This document shows positions 8,750 to 18,076 of a stretch of DNA of 64,000 bases, piece after piece. Source of the stretch: Bifidobacterium aemilianum (lineage in GTDB: Bacteria > Actinomycetota > Actinomycetes > Actinomycetales > Bifidobacteriaceae). The first letter of the stretch is position 1, and each line of letters starts with the position of its first letter. Both the position numbers and the translations under genes were made by a program. The notes beneath the pieces were generated by a model. It had not been told where the DNA came from. It did not search any database and saw nothing but the letters and a program-made list of their open reading frames with translations. Location: NCBI RefSeq assembly GCF_003315635.1, contig NZ_PDCG01000002.1:1-64000 (forward strand), written 5' to 3'.

Positions 8750-11044
8750 ATGGCTGCTCTTACTTCTGTTTCCGGATTCCCTCGCATGGGCCAGAACCGT
8801 GAGCTGAAAAAGGCCATCGAGGCCTATTGGAAGGGCAAGGCAAGCCTGGATGACTTGCGCCGGCAGGGAAAGAAGCTTCGTGCCCGCCACTGGAGGCTTC
8901 AGCAGGAGGCCGGCATAGACCTGATCCCCTCCAATGACTTCAGCTACTATGACCAGGTGCTGGACACCGCCATCCTCCTCAATGTCATTCCCCAGCGTTA
9001 CCAGCGGCTCTCCCTGGCCAATCCGGAGGACACCCTCTTCGCCATGGCCCGTGGCTACCAGGGGGAGAAGGGCGACACCACTGCCCTGCCCATGAAGAAG
9101 TGGTTCACCACCAACTACCACTACCTGGTGCCCGAGATCGACCCGGCCACGCGGATCAGACTCAACTCCAGCAAGCCCTTCGATGAATTCCAGGAGGCCA
9201 AGGAGTTGGGGATCATCACCAAGCCGGTGCTGGTAGGTCCCTACACCTTCCTTAAACTGGCCAGAGACTCCCAAGCCAGGGAGATCAAACTGGATGCCGG
9301 ACTCGTTGATGCCGTGGCGGCCGTATACGCCCAGGTCATCGAACGCTTCGCCGACCTGGAGGCCCTGTGGATCCAGCTTGACGAGCCCTATCTGGTCCTG
9401 GATAAGGAGACCGGCGATGCCGAGCTCTTCAAGGCCCTCTATTCACGGATCCTGCCGGCCCGCAGGGGGAGGATCAAGGTCCTGCTCAACAGTTACTTCG
9501 GGCACATGGGCGACATCTACGAGACAGTCAATCTCCTGGGCTTCGACGGTCTGGGGTTGGACCTGGTCGAGGGGCGCGATGAGAACCTGGCAGCCGTCAA
9601 CAGCTATGGTGTGGCCGAAGGCACCACCATCTTCGCCGGCCTGGTCAATGGGCGCAACATCTGGCGCAACGACTATGCGGTCACCCTTGGCCTGGTCGAT
9701 GCCCTCAGGCAGAAGACCGACCGCCTGGCCATCTCCACCGCCTCCTCCCTCCTGCATGTGCCCTTCTCCACCCAAGGCGAGGATGGGCTGGCCGAAGAGG
9801 TCCGACGGCATTTCGCCTTCGCCGTGGAGAAGCTAGGCGAGCTTCATGACATCGCCCAACTGGCAGCAGGGCAGGGGCTTGATGCCCTGAAGACCAACCA
9901 GACCCTCTTCAACGGCAGCAGGGTGGTCCCTGACCAGTCCGTGGCGGACCGTATCGCCTCCCTGTCGGATGCCGACCTGGTCCGGCAACCCGCACGGGCC
10001 CAGCGTCAGGCCCTCCAAAGGAAGGCCTTGGGCCTGCCCCTACTGCCGACCACCACCATCGGTTCCTTCCCCCAAACCAAGGAGGTGCGTGCCGAACGTG
10101 CCCGCCTACGCAGGGGGGAGATTGACCAGGTGTCCTATGACAAGTTCATACGGGGACAGATCGACCAGGTCATCGCCAAGCAGGAGGAACTTGGCCTGGA
10201 CGTTCTGGTCCACGGAGAATTCGAGCGCAACGACATGGTCGAGTACTTCGGCCAGAGGCTCAGGGGCTTCCTCTTCACCAAGAACGCCTGGGTTCAGTCC
10301 TATGGAACCCGCTGCGTCAAGCCACCCATTGTCTGGGGTGACGTATCGCGGGCCCAACCCATCACGGTGGAATGGAGCTCCTACGCCCAGAGCCGCACCC
10401 AGCGGATCATGAAGGGGATGCTGACCGGGCCGGTTACCATTCTCAACTGGTCCTGGCCCCGGGAGGACGTCAGCAACCAGATCCAAACCACACAGTTGGC
10501 CCTGGCCATCCGCGACGAGGTGCTGGACCTGGAACGGGCTGGTATCAAGGTCATCCAGATCGACGAGGCGGCCCTGCGCGAGAAGCTTCCCCTACGCAAG
10601 TCCGACTGGCACAAGGACTATCTGGACTGGGCCATTCCCGCCTTCCGTCTGGTCCACTCGGCTGTCCAACCCACCACGCAGATCCACACCCATATGTGCT
10701 ATTCGGAGTTTAATGACATCATTCGGGACATTGATGCCATGGATGCCGATGTGATCTCCTTCGAGGCCTCCCGTGGAGACCTGGTGGTGCTGGATGCCAT
10801 CCACGACGCCCACTTCGAGACCGAGGCTGGGCCTGGGGTCTACGACATCCATTCCCCCCGCATCCCCAGCCAGGCTGAGATTGAGGAGCGCATCGGGCAG
10901 ATTCTGGACAAGATGGATGTCTCCAAGGTCTGGATCAACCCAGACTGTGGCCTGAAGACCCGTGGCAACGAGGAGACCTGGCCCTCCCTGGCCAACATGG
11001 TCCAAGCCACACTGGCGGTCCGGGCCCGCCTGGAAGCGAGGTAG
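8750..11044 (+). CDS. metE: Cobalamin-independent methionine synthase
   Basis: A 764-residue enzyme that transfers the methyl group of 5-methyltetrahydrofolate polyglutamate to homocysteine without B12. It has the two-barrel MetE layout: an N-terminal domain opening with [17 protein letters not shown] and a catalytic C-terminal domain from about residue 435 ([13 protein letters not shown]). The zinc/homocysteine ligands are visible in [11 protein letters not shown] near residue 645, an invariant Glu in SFEASRGD, and the last Cys in [11 protein letters not shown] near residue 730. A GGAGGA ribosome site precedes the ATG. metF starts three bases after the stop, so the methyl-donor enzyme is made with its consumer. 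Full family length. Confidence 0.97.
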   Translation: MAALTSVSGFPRMGQNRELKKAIEAYWKGKASLDDLRRQGKKLRARHWRLQQEAGIDLIPSNDFSYYDQVLDTAILLNVIPQRYQRLSLANPEDTLFAMARGYQGEKGDTTALPMKKWFTTNYHYLVPEIDPATRIRLNSSKPFDEFQEAKELGIITKPVLVGPYTFLKLARDSQAREIKLDAGLVDAVAAVYAQVIERFADLEALWIQLDEPYLVLDKETGDAELFKALYSRILPARRGRIKVLLNSYFGHMGDIYETVNLLGFDGLGLDLVEGRDENLAAVNSYGVAEGTTIFAGLVNGRNIWRNDYAVTLGLVDALRQKTDRLAISTASSLLHVPFSTQGEDGLAEEVRRHFAFAVEKLGELHDIAQLAAGQGLDALKTNQTLFNGSRVVPDQSVADRIASLSDADLVRQPARAQRQALQRKALGLPLLPTTTIGSFPQTKEVRAERARLRRGEIDQVSYDKFIRGQIDQVIAKQEELGLDVLVHGEFERNDMVEYFGQRLRGFLFTKNAWVQSYGTRCVKPPIVWGDVSRAQPITVEWSSYAQSRTQRIMKGMLTGPVTILNWSWPREDVSNQIQTTQLALAIRDEVLDLERAGIKVIQIDEAALREKLPLRKSDWHKDYLDWAIPAFRLVHSAVQPTTQIHTHMCYSEFNDIIRDIDAMDADVISFEASRGDLVVLDAIHDAHFETEAGPGVYDIHSPRIPSQAEIEERIGQILDKMDVSKVWINPDCGLKTRGNEETWPSLANMVQATLAVRARLEAR

Positions 11045-11047
11045 ACC

Positions 11048-11935
11048 ATGCATAACCCCATCTTCTCCCTTGAGGTCTTTCCCCCAAAGCGCGACGCTCC
11101 CGTTGGTACCATCTACGACACACTGGATGGGCTCAGCGGCCTCATGCCGGACTTCATCTCCGTGACTTATGGCACCGGCAAGAGCGCGGACAGGACGGCG
11201 ACCGCCCGGATATCCAACACCATTCGTAAGGACTATGGTCTGCCCGCCGTAGCCCACCTGACTGCCCAGTACATAGACAAGGCCCAGGCCGATGAGGCCC
11301 TGAACATGTTCGAGCAGGCCGGAGTCAGCGCGGTGCTACCCCTGCGCGGTGACCCGGTTCCGGGCCGTGAGCCGGCCGGCGTCTTCGACTATGCCAGCGA
11401 CCTGATCTCCTACATCAAGCAGACCAGGCCCCAGATGACCATCTTCGCGGCCTGCTACCCGGAGTGCCACCCCCAGGCCGAGAATCTGGACCAGGACATC
11501 CTCTTCCTCAAGAAGAAGGTGGACAGTGGGGCCAGCCATCTGATTTCCCAGCTCTTCTACGACAATGAGGATTTCTACCGCTTCCTGGATAAGGCCAGGG
11601 CGGCCGGTATAGACGTTCCCATTGAGGCGGGCATCATGCCCGTCACCAATGAGGGCCAGGTCCGGCGCATGGTCAAAAGCTGCGCCTCACGGGTTCCCGA
11701 GCGGTTGGAGACCATGCTGGAACGCTGGGGGAGTGACTCGGCCGTACTCAAGGAGGCGGGAATCGTCTACGCCTCTGACCAGGTGGCCGACCTGGTGGCC
11801 CATGGGGTCGATGGGATTCATCTCTACAGCATGAACAAGGCGGCCGTCACCAGGCGCATCTGGGAGAACGTCGGTGACCTCTTCGAGGACGAGGACAGCA
11901 CGGTTAGTGACAAGGACCTAGCAAACCAAGCCTGA
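11048..11935 (+). CDS. metF: 5,10-methylenetetrahydrofolate reductase
   Basis: A 295-residue flavoprotein of the MTHFR barrel family; it reduces 5,10-methylene-THF to 5-methyl-THF, the donor used by MetE immediately upstream. The N-terminus FSLEVFPPKRD carries the conserved catalytic Glu region, DFISVTYGTG is the first flavin-site motif, and LPLRGDPVPG near residue 97 and QLFYDNEDFYRF near residue 160 are family landmarks. The gene is three bases from metE and surely cotranscribed. Length matches bacterial MetF. No separate promoter is visible. Confidence 0.95.
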   Translation: MHNPIFSLEVFPPKRDAPVGTIYDTLDGLSGLMPDFISVTYGTGKSADRTATARISNTIRKDYGLPAVAHLTAQYIDKAQADEALNMFEQAGVSAVLPLRGDPVPGREPAGVFDYASDLISYIKQTRPQMTIFAACYPECHPQAENLDQDILFLKKKVDSGASHLISQLFYDNEDFYRFLDKARAAGIDVPIEAGIMPVTNEGQVRRMVKSCASRVPERLETMLERWGSDSAVLKEAGIVYASDQVADLVAHGVDGIHLYSMNKAAVTRRIWENVGDLFEDEDSTVSDKDLANQA

Positions 11936-11960
11936 AGTGCCCTGGCATCCGTTAAAATCG

Positions 11961-12003
11961 CTTAGGGGTGGCCCACTAGCATTCGTGGCGGGCCACCCCT
12001 AAG
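11961..12003 (-). terminator. Perfect hairpin terminator between convergent genes
   Basis: A perfect 14-bp stem (11961-11974 with 11990-12003). Read on the minus strand it is followed by CGATTTTAA, so it fits best as terminator of the minus-strand membrane protein gene, while also blocking read-through from metF. Confidence 0.75.
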
Positions 12004-12046
12004 CATGCAGCGGCTTGTGGACTGCGGCCGGAAACCACTGCGCTTC

Positions 12047-12481
12047 CTAGTGAACTCTGGGATTACTCTTTCTGTGAGTCGGATTTCGTTTCCACCTGCT
12101 TGCGGTGGGCCTGCTCGGCGGGCCGGTCGTGGGCCTTTCTGGCGGCAGGTCCCCCTGGGCTTGTCTGGCCCTTCCTTGACCAGCCTCGCTGTCGGGTCTG
12201 AGGAAGGCAATCCTATTGAGCAGTAAACGGTGGACCGGCGGAATCTTGGCCAGACCCAGCCCGAGAACCAGGCAGATGATGATGACCCAGGATCCTAGAT
12301 CCTTGCCGCTGAGTATCAGCACAATCATGAGCCCTGCGGCCAGAATTCCCAAGAGCTGCTGGGCCTTGTTCTGTTGTTCGGTCATCATGGAGGTCTTCAG
12401 TGGCAGTCCCCCGAATACAGCCCCTATGACGAGGCCGACCAGACCCGTCGCGACCACAATGATGATGTCCATTAACGACAC
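12047..12481 (-). CDS. Small three-helix membrane protein, unknown function
   Basis: About 144 residues. Three hydrophobic segments are visible: IIIVVATGLVGLVIGAVFGG, LLGILAAGLMIVLIL and WVIIICLVLGLGLA. A basic, proline-rich tail of about 50 residues follows and looks disordered. An AAAGAGGAAACA site supports the GTG at 12481; the ATG three codons later (12472) is the alternative. No family is recognised. It is convergent with metF and lies downstream, in the same direction, of an ABC ATPase remnant, but no functional link can be drawn. The odd composition of the tail leaves open that the stop region is not original. Confidence 0.55.
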   Translation of the reverse strand: MSLMDIIIVVATGLVGLVIGAVFGGLPLKTSMMTEQQNKAQQLLGILAAGLMIVLILSGKDLGSWVIIICLVLGLGLAKIPPVHRLLLNRIAFLRPDSEAGQGRARQAQGDLPPERPTTGPPSRPTASRWKRNPTHRKSNPRVH

Positions 12482-12630
12482 TGTTTCCTCTTTTCCGTCG
12501 GGACTCATGCTCGGGATGGTGCCTCTTGCCGACTGCTTTCACAAGGCCCCGCATGGGTCGTCCCTGCAGGCGGTATCCCAGCTACCAAGATACCTGAACT
12601 GGCCAGACAGAACCCGTCCCCTGAAATAGG

Positions 12631-12991
12631 TCAGCCCTGGACCCCTTGGGTCTGCTGCATGTACATAGTCCTGTCGATGAGTCTCCTCTGCTTGGTCAGG
12701 TTACCGTACTGCTGGGGGTCGATCGTGGACCTGGCATCTTCCTGACCATTCAAGACACCTGCGATCTCGGCGATGATCTGTTCGTAGCTGGTTTGGTCGC
12801 TGCGGTGTATGCCCGTCACAGGGCCTTGCCGGAGCACCACGATCCTGTCGCATAGGGCGAAGACATTCGGGAGGTCATGGCAGATCACCAGCACCGACCG
12901 TCCCTCCGAACGCACCCACTTGATGTGGGTGAGGACATCCGCCGTCTGCATGACCGACAGTGATGCGGGGGTTCGTCGAGCAGTATGGATA
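12631..12991 (-). pseudogene. 3' remnant of a sugar-type ABC transporter ATPase
   Basis: The minus strand encodes ISILLDEP (12991-12968), a Walker B segment, then after a one-base frame break at the G run 12967-12971 continues SLSVMQTADVLTHIKWVRSEG, then VLVICHDLPNVFALCDRIVVLRQG with the switch histidine, and a typical sugar-ABC tail. Upstream of Walker B only a vestige of the signature region may remain (WSGVCISILL); the Walker A and Q-loop portions are absent. A full domain needs about 250 residues. Even if the frame break is a sequencing error, the 5' half is missing, so this is decay of an RbsA/XylG-like ATPase gene. No permease or binding-protein gene remains beside it. Confidence 0.7.
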
Positions 12992-13141
12992 TGCAAACAC
13001 CTGACCAAAGTATGCCGGAGTCATCATTGCTGTATTGGCAGATCTGATGGCTCGTTTCTTATAGGTTTCCATAGAAAGATGGCATTGTCGTTGTTGATCG
13101 AATATGGGCGACGGTCCCTGTACAGCATGTAGATTGGTGCT

Positions 13142-16100
13142 ATGAACACTCTCCAAGAGCTCGGTCTGCGGACCATTGACCTGATTCATGCGGGTCTGAC
13201 CGAACTGGATGCGGCCGCGGGCCTGTTGGGCGGCCTGGTGGATATGGGCATGGACAAGGGCTGCGTGGCCCAGCTCCTGCAGCTCCTGAACCATGCCTGC
13301 GACGCGGATGCGGCCCTGAGGAACCTGTCGGGCATGGTGACCAGCCAGGAGGACTGCTCACCCCTGCTGACCAGGCTTTGGAGTGATGAGGCTGCCCAAC
13401 GGCGACTGATTGCGGTGCTGGGCGCCTCCGACGCCCTGGGCAAGACCATGCGCTACCGTCCCGACCTGGTGGAGGCGGCCGCTTTTGATGACTGTGGCAG
13501 TGCCGACTTCGATAAGCGCCAACGCCTGGACCACATGGCCAAGGCCTTGGGGCTGAACAGTGGGCACTTGGGGGAGGGGGAGCCAAGCCTTGCGCCCCTG
13601 GCCCTGGAGGACCCGGCCCAAGCGGTGACCCGCATGCGCCAGGCCTACCGGCGGCAACTGGCGGCCATCATGGCCAAGGACCTGTGCGCGGCCAATCCCA
13701 TGGAGATCCAGCCCGTCATCAGCAGTTCCCTGTCCGACCTGGCCGATGCCAGCCTCGAGGCGGCCCTGGCCATTGCCCGGGCCCAAGTCGAGGGGAGTGA
13801 GCGCTGCCGTTTCACCATCATAGGCATGGGCAAGCTGGGTGCCCACGAGCTCAATTATGTCTCCGATGTGGACCTGATCTATGTGGTCGAACCTGCCGAT
13901 GACCACACCTCCATGGCTCAGCTGACGGCGGTTGGGTCCAGGCTGGCCGGCAGTCTGCAGAAAATCTGCCAGTCGGCCATGCCGGGGGTGGCCGAAGCCC
14001 CCCTCTGGCAGATCGACACGGGTCTGCGGCCCGAAGGCAAGGATGGCCCCCTGGTCCGCCGGCTTGAGGCCCATGAACTCTATTACCAGCAGTGGGCCCA
14101 AAGCTGGGAGTTCCAGGCGCTGCTGAAGGCGCGGCCTGTGGCCGGCGACGCGGCCTTGGGCCAGGCCTATCTACAGATGACCCAGCCCCTGGTCTGGCAG
14201 GCCTCCCAAAGGGAGAACTTCGTCAATGACTGCCAGGCCATGCGTAAGCGGGTCGAGGACCTGATCCCCACCGCCAACAAGGAGCGGGAGATCAAGCTGG
14301 GCCGCGGTGGCCTGCGTGACGTGGAGTTCACGGTCCAGATGCTCCAGCTGGTCCATGGCAGGTCCGATGAGACCCTGCGGGCCCGCTCCACCCTCCAGGC
14401 CTTGGACGCCCTGGCGGAAGGTGGGTACATATCGCGCAACCAGGCTACGCTCCTCTCCAAGGATTACCGCTTTGAGCGGGTCCTGGAACACCGGCAGCAG
14501 ATCTGGCAGATGAGACGGACCCACCTCTTCCCCGACATCCATGGGGTCAATAGCGGTCAGGTCGACGCCAAACCCTTTGACCAGAGCCTGGTCAAGGAGG
14601 CCCTGGACCAGAACCGGGACCTGCGGCGCCTGGCCAAGGCCTTCAGGCTCAGGCCTGTGGACCTCTATGAGCTCTATGACAAGACCCGCAAGGAGGTTCG
14701 CCGCCTCCATATGGACATCTACTACCGGCCCATGCTGCCCATCAACGCCCAACCCGGCAACGACCGCATCGTCCTGAGCGCCCAGGCCACCCGTGATCGC
14801 TTCGCCTCCATTGGCTTCGCCGATGTGGATGCGGCCATGCGGCATGTGGGCGCCTTGACCGAGGGGGTCTCGCGGGCCAGCAAGATCAACCGTTTCCTCC
14901 TGCCGGCCGTCCTCCAATGGTTGGGCGAGGGGCAGAACCCAGACATGGGCCTGCTCTACTGGCGCAAACTGGAGGAGCACTTCGGCAAGGGCAGCCCCTA
15001 CCTGGGTTTCCTCCGGGATTCACCCATGGCCGCCAAACGTCTGTGTCATGTCCTGTCCAACTCCAGGGTCCTGGGGGACGCCCTGAACAAGTCCGTCGAA
15101 TCCATCACCTGGCTGGGCAGCGATAAGCTGCTGACCGCCCGCAGTAGGTCCAGCCTGGACACCCAATGCCAGGCCACCATGGAACGCTACGCTGGCAACA
15201 CCAAGGAGTTCGCCGATTCCCTCCGGGCCATGAGGCGGCAGGAGATAGAACGCATCGGCTTGTCCTGGCTCAATTCCACCCTGGATGGCAAGGGCTGCCT
15301 GACCGGTATGACCGACGTCTACGATGCCATCATCGAAGCGACCCTGGAATTCGCCATACAACACCAATGCCAGGTCATGGACCTGCAAAGCCCCCCTGCG
15401 GCCATCTGCCTGATCGCCATGGGCCGCTATGGCGGGCACGAGATCAACTTCTCCTCGGACGCGGACCTCATGGCCTTCTACCGGCCGGAGGGAACCTTCG
15501 GGATGCAGGGGCAGGCCGGGCCCTTCGCCCTGGCCGTCATCGACGAACTACGGGCCATCCTGCAGGGACCAATCAGCCTGGAGGCCAAGATCGAACTGGA
15601 CTTCGACCTGCGCCCCGAAGGCAAGAACGGGCCCCTGGTCAGATCCTACGAGTCAGCCAGGGAATACTACGGGTCCTGGTCGCAGACCTGGGAGCATCAG
15701 GCCCTCCTGCGGGCCCGCTATGCGGCGGGGGACCGGCAGCTGGCCGAGGATTTTCTGACCCATATAGCCGACCCCCTGCGCTACCCAGCCCAGCCTCCCA
15801 GTGAGGAGGAGATGAACGAGACCCGCAAGCTCAAAGCCCGGATGGAGGCCGAGCGGCTGCCCAGGGGCGTCCACCGTGAGCGTCACCTGAAACTGGGCAA
15901 GGGTGGACTGTCCGATGTGGAATGGACCGTGCAGCTCCTGCAATTGCAGGAGGCCGGCCAGCACCCGGAACTCAGGGTCCATTCGACCCTCCAGGCCCTG
16001 GACCGGCTCAAGGCCCTGGGTGTCCTATCTGCGCAGGACGCCAAGGTGCTCAGGGAGACCTGGATCATCTGCACGGATGCCCGCAACGGCAACTACCTCT

Positions 16101-16276
16101 GGAACGGCAGGGTGGCCCAGGCCGACATCATCCCCGACGACCTGGACGCCCTGGGCGGCATGGCCGTATGCCAGGGCTACCCGGCCAACCGGGGGCAGTA
16201 CTACGAAAATGACCTGCTTGCCCTCATGAGGCAGTGCCGGGAGGTTATGGAGCGGATCTTCTACCAGCTGGATTGA
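13142..16276 (+). CDS. glnE: Glutamine synthetase adenylyltransferase/adenylyl-removing enzyme
   Basis: A 1044-residue bifunctional enzyme that adds AMP to, and phosphorolytically removes it from, a tyrosine of glutamine synthetase in response to nitrogen status. Both nucleotidyltransferase domains are visible with their Gly-x-Gly and paired Asp motifs: MGKLGAHELNYVSDVDLIYV near residue 228 (removing domain) and MGRYGGHEINFSSDADLMAFY near residue 760 (adenylylating domain). Each is followed by LRPEGKDGPLVR- or LRPEGKNGPLVR-like and LGRGGLRDVEFTVQ- or LGKGGLSDVEWTVQ-like segments. The ATG at 13142 has only a weak ribosome site. It stands alone; glnA and glnB are not in the window. Confidence 0.96.
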   Translation: MNTLQELGLRTIDLIHAGLTELDAAAGLLGGLVDMGMDKGCVAQLLQLLNHACDADAALRNLSGMVTSQEDCSPLLTRLWSDEAAQRRLIAVLGASDALGKTMRYRPDLVEAAAFDDCGSADFDKRQRLDHMAKALGLNSGHLGEGEPSLAPLALEDPAQAVTRMRQAYRRQLAAIMAKDLCAANPMEIQPVISSSLSDLADASLEAALAIARAQVEGSERCRFTIIGMGKLGAHELNYVSDVDLIYVVEPADDHTSMAQLTAVGSRLAGSLQKICQSAMPGVAEAPLWQIDTGLRPEGKDGPLVRRLEAHELYYQQWAQSWEFQALLKARPVAGDAALGQAYLQMTQPLVWQASQRENFVNDCQAMRKRVEDLIPTANKEREIKLGRGGLRDVEFTVQMLQLVHGRSDETLRARSTLQALDALAEGGYISRNQATLLSKDYRFERVLEHRQQIWQMRRTHLFPDIHGVNSGQVDAKPFDQSLVKEALDQNRDLRRLAKAFRLRPVDLYELYDKTRKEVRRLHMDIYYRPMLPINAQPGNDRIVLSAQATRDRFASIGFADVDAAMRHVGALTEGVSRASKINRFLLPAVLQWLGEGQNPDMGLLYWRKLEEHFGKGSPYLGFLRDSPMAAKRLCHVLSNSRVLGDALNKSVESITWLGSDKLLTARSRSSLDTQCQATMERYAGNTKEFADSLRAMRRQEIERIGLSWLNSTLDGKGCLTGMTDVYDAIIEATLEFAIQHQCQVMDLQSPPAAICLIAMGRYGGHEINFSSDADLMAFYRPEGTFGMQGQAGPFALAVIDELRAILQGPISLEAKIELDFDLRPEGKNGPLVRSYESAREYYGSWSQTWEHQALLRARYAAGDRQLAEDFLTHIADPLRYPAQPPSEEEMNETRKLKARMEAERLPRGVHRERHLKLGKGGLSDVEWTVQLLQLQEAGQHPELRVHSTLQALDRLKALGVLSAQDAKVLRETWIICTDARNGNYLWNGRVAQADIIPDDLDALGGMAVCQGYPANRGQYYENDLLALMRQCREVMERIFYQLD

Positions 16277-16449
16277 GGCCCAGCCTGGCAAGGCGGCGAG
16301 CGCTGGCGACTGCCAGGGGAAGCTAGGCGGACTATTGGACGTCAGTGGCCACGTGCCGGGTTGGTCTGTGTCGGCAGGCGCTCGCAGGCTTGCCCTTGTC
16401 GGCCAATGGTCGTATTGTTGGCGAGGTCACGAGATGACCACCTTGACGC

Positions 16450-16485
16450 TCCGCCTCCATTCGGCGGACCAGAGTAGAAAGGTGG
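16450..16485 (+). promoter_or_regulatory. pyrB leader hairpin and ribosome site
   Basis: A small stem (TCCGCC at 16450-16455 with GGCGGA at 16463-16468) is followed by CCAGAG and then the ribosome site GAAAGGTGG (16477-16485) just before the GTG at 16490. The CCAGAG next to a hairpin is loosely reminiscent of PyrR-binding loops, but the match is too short to claim. Confidence 0.3.
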
Positions 16486-16489
16486 ACCG

Positions 16490-17569
16490 GTGTCGGCACA
16501 GACATTCCTGGTCAATCAAGCAATTCCCCAATCCCCGCATTCCCCATCCGGGACTCTGGCTGATTCATCCAGGCAACCTCCCCTGTCCATGATCGGCAGG
16601 AGCCTGGTCACCCTGGACGACCTGTCCACTGGTCAGATTCAGGAATTGTTGGATAAGGCGCACTATATTGATGGACATCGTGGTGAGGTGGCCGACAGCT
16701 GCAAGGGCAGACTGTTGGCCACTTTGTTTTATGAGCCCTCCACCCGGACCCGGCTCAGCTTCGAGACGGCCATGCTCCGCCTGGGCGGACAGGTGATCGG
16801 CTTCGCCGGTGCCCAGCAGTCCTCGGTCTCCAAGGGCGAATCCATCAGCGACACGGTCAAGACCGTCTCCAACTATGCCGACATCATCGCCATCCGCCAC
16901 CCCAAGGAGGGTGCGGCCCTGGTGGCCTCCCGTGCGGCAGGGGTCCCCGTCATCAATGCCGGGGACGGTGGCCACATGCACCCCACCCAGACCCTGGCCG
17001 ACCTGGCCACCATCACATCAAGATTCGGTCGGCTGACTGGCTTGACCGTCGGCCTGTGCGGCGACCTGACCTTCGGCCGTACGGTCCACTCACTGATCGA
17101 GACCCTCTGCCGGTTCGGTGGCGTCAACTTCGTGCTCATCAGCCCCGAGGAGCTGAAGACCCCCCAGTACGTGATTGATTGCATCAAGGAATCGCCCAGC
17201 TGCTCCTATACGGAGGTCAAGGATCTGACCCAGGTGATCGGCGACCTGGACGTGCTCTACATGACCCGGGTCCAGAAGGAACGCTTCTTCAACGAGGACG
17301 ACTACCTGCGTCTGCGCGACAGCTATATCCTTGATGCCGGCAAGCTGGCCCTGGCCAAGAGGACCATGGCGGTCCTCCACCCCCTACCCAGGGTCAACGA
17401 GATAGCCGTGGAGGTCGATGCCGACCCCAGGGCGGCCTACTTTGAGCAGGTGAGGAACGGCATGCTGGTGCGGATGGCCCTGGAGAGCTCCCTGCTTGGG
17501 GTGGAGCTGCCAGGCTATGAGTCCGTGGGTGCGGCAGGTATGAAGCAGGAGCAGGAGGTCAAGGACTGA
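16490..17569 (+). CDS. pyrB: Aspartate carbamoyltransferase, catalytic subunit
   Basis: Catalyses carbamoyl phosphate plus L-aspartate to carbamoyl-aspartate, the committed step of pyrimidine synthesis. The carbamoyl phosphate loop FYEPSTRTRLSFE, the HPKEGAALVASRAA segment, GDGGHMHPTQTLADLATI and VLHPLPRVNEI are all present. GTG at 16490 has a good ribosome site and gives 359 residues with a 33-residue extension; ATG at 16589 would give the usual length (~326) and begins MIGRSLVTLDDLS as relatives do, but lacks a ribosome site. First gene of the pyr operon; its stop overlaps the pyrI start (TGATG), so the two subunits are coupled. Confidence 0.95.
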   Translation: MSAQTFLVNQAIPQSPHSPSGTLADSSRQPPLSMIGRSLVTLDDLSTGQIQELLDKAHYIDGHRGEVADSCKGRLLATLFYEPSTRTRLSFETAMLRLGGQVIGFAGAQQSSVSKGESISDTVKTVSNYADIIAIRHPKEGAALVASRAAGVPVINAGDGGHMHPTQTLADLATITSRFGRLTGLTVGLCGDLTFGRTVHSLIETLCRFGGVNFVLISPEELKTPQYVIDCIKESPSCSYTEVKDLTQVIGDLDVLYMTRVQKERFFNEDDYLRLRDSYILDAGKLALAKRTMAVLHPLPRVNEIAVEVDADPRAAYFEQVRNGMLVRMALESSLLGVELPGYESVGAAGMKQEQEVKD

Positions 17570-17988
17570 TGGAAGTAACCAGCGTCACCAACGGGATCAT
17601 CATCGACCATGTGCCGGCAGGAACGGCTCTGAAGGTCCTCTCCTATCTGCGCATTGATCCCACGGCCAACCGCCTGGCCCTGATCATGAACACCAGCAGC
17701 CAACGCTACGGGAGCAAGGACATCATCAAGATCGAGGGCGACCGGAACATCGACCTGGCGGCCCTGGGCTTCCTGGCCAGGCAGGCCAGCGTCTGCATCG
17801 TGCGGGGCGGGCGCATCGTCGAGAAGGTCAAGCCGCCCCTGCCCGAGCACCTGGTCAATGTGATCGCCTGCAAGAAACCCCGCTGTGTGACCGGTAGCGA
17901 GCCCGGCATAGACCAGGCCTTCCACCTGGCCCACAGCGACCGGCAGGAGTACCGTTGCGACTATTGCGACGAGGAAGCCGAACTCTGA
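17569..17988 (+). CDS. pyrI: Aspartate carbamoyltransferase, regulatory subunit
   Basis: A 139-residue regulatory chain that assembles with PyrB and binds nucleotide effectors (CTP, ATP, UTP in the enteric enzyme). The N-terminal allosteric domain includes GIIIDHVPAGTALKVL and the C-terminal zinc domain has four cysteines in the expected spacing, CKKPRC near residues 103-108 and CDYC near residues 132-135. The ATG overlaps the pyrB stop by one base. The presence of pyrI implies feedback control at the protein level. Slightly shorter than the enteric protein. Confidence 0.94.
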   Translation: MEVTSVTNGIIIDHVPAGTALKVLSYLRIDPTANRLALIMNTSSQRYGSKDIIKIEGDRNIDLAALGFLARQASVCIVRGGRIVEKVKPPLPEHLVNVIACKKPRCVTGSEPGIDQAFHLAHSDRQEYRCDYCDEEAEL

Positions 17989-18076
17989 CAGCGGGCGGAA
18001 CCGCTCAAGCCGACCACACAAGAATCCATAGGGAGCCATGGGGTTTCCCGCAGCTGGCGCGAAGACAAGGTGAAGC

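Noticed and set aside
12875..13294. Minus-strand frame overlapping the ABC remnant and the glnE start
   Set aside because: Most of it is antisense to glnE; the short MMTPAYFGQVF stretch between the genes is not enough to support a gene.
16277..16489. Possible PyrR-type attenuator before pyrB
   Set aside because: Only a six-base stem and CCAGAG are present; no terminator/antiterminator pair can be drawn, so it is kept only as a weak leader feature.
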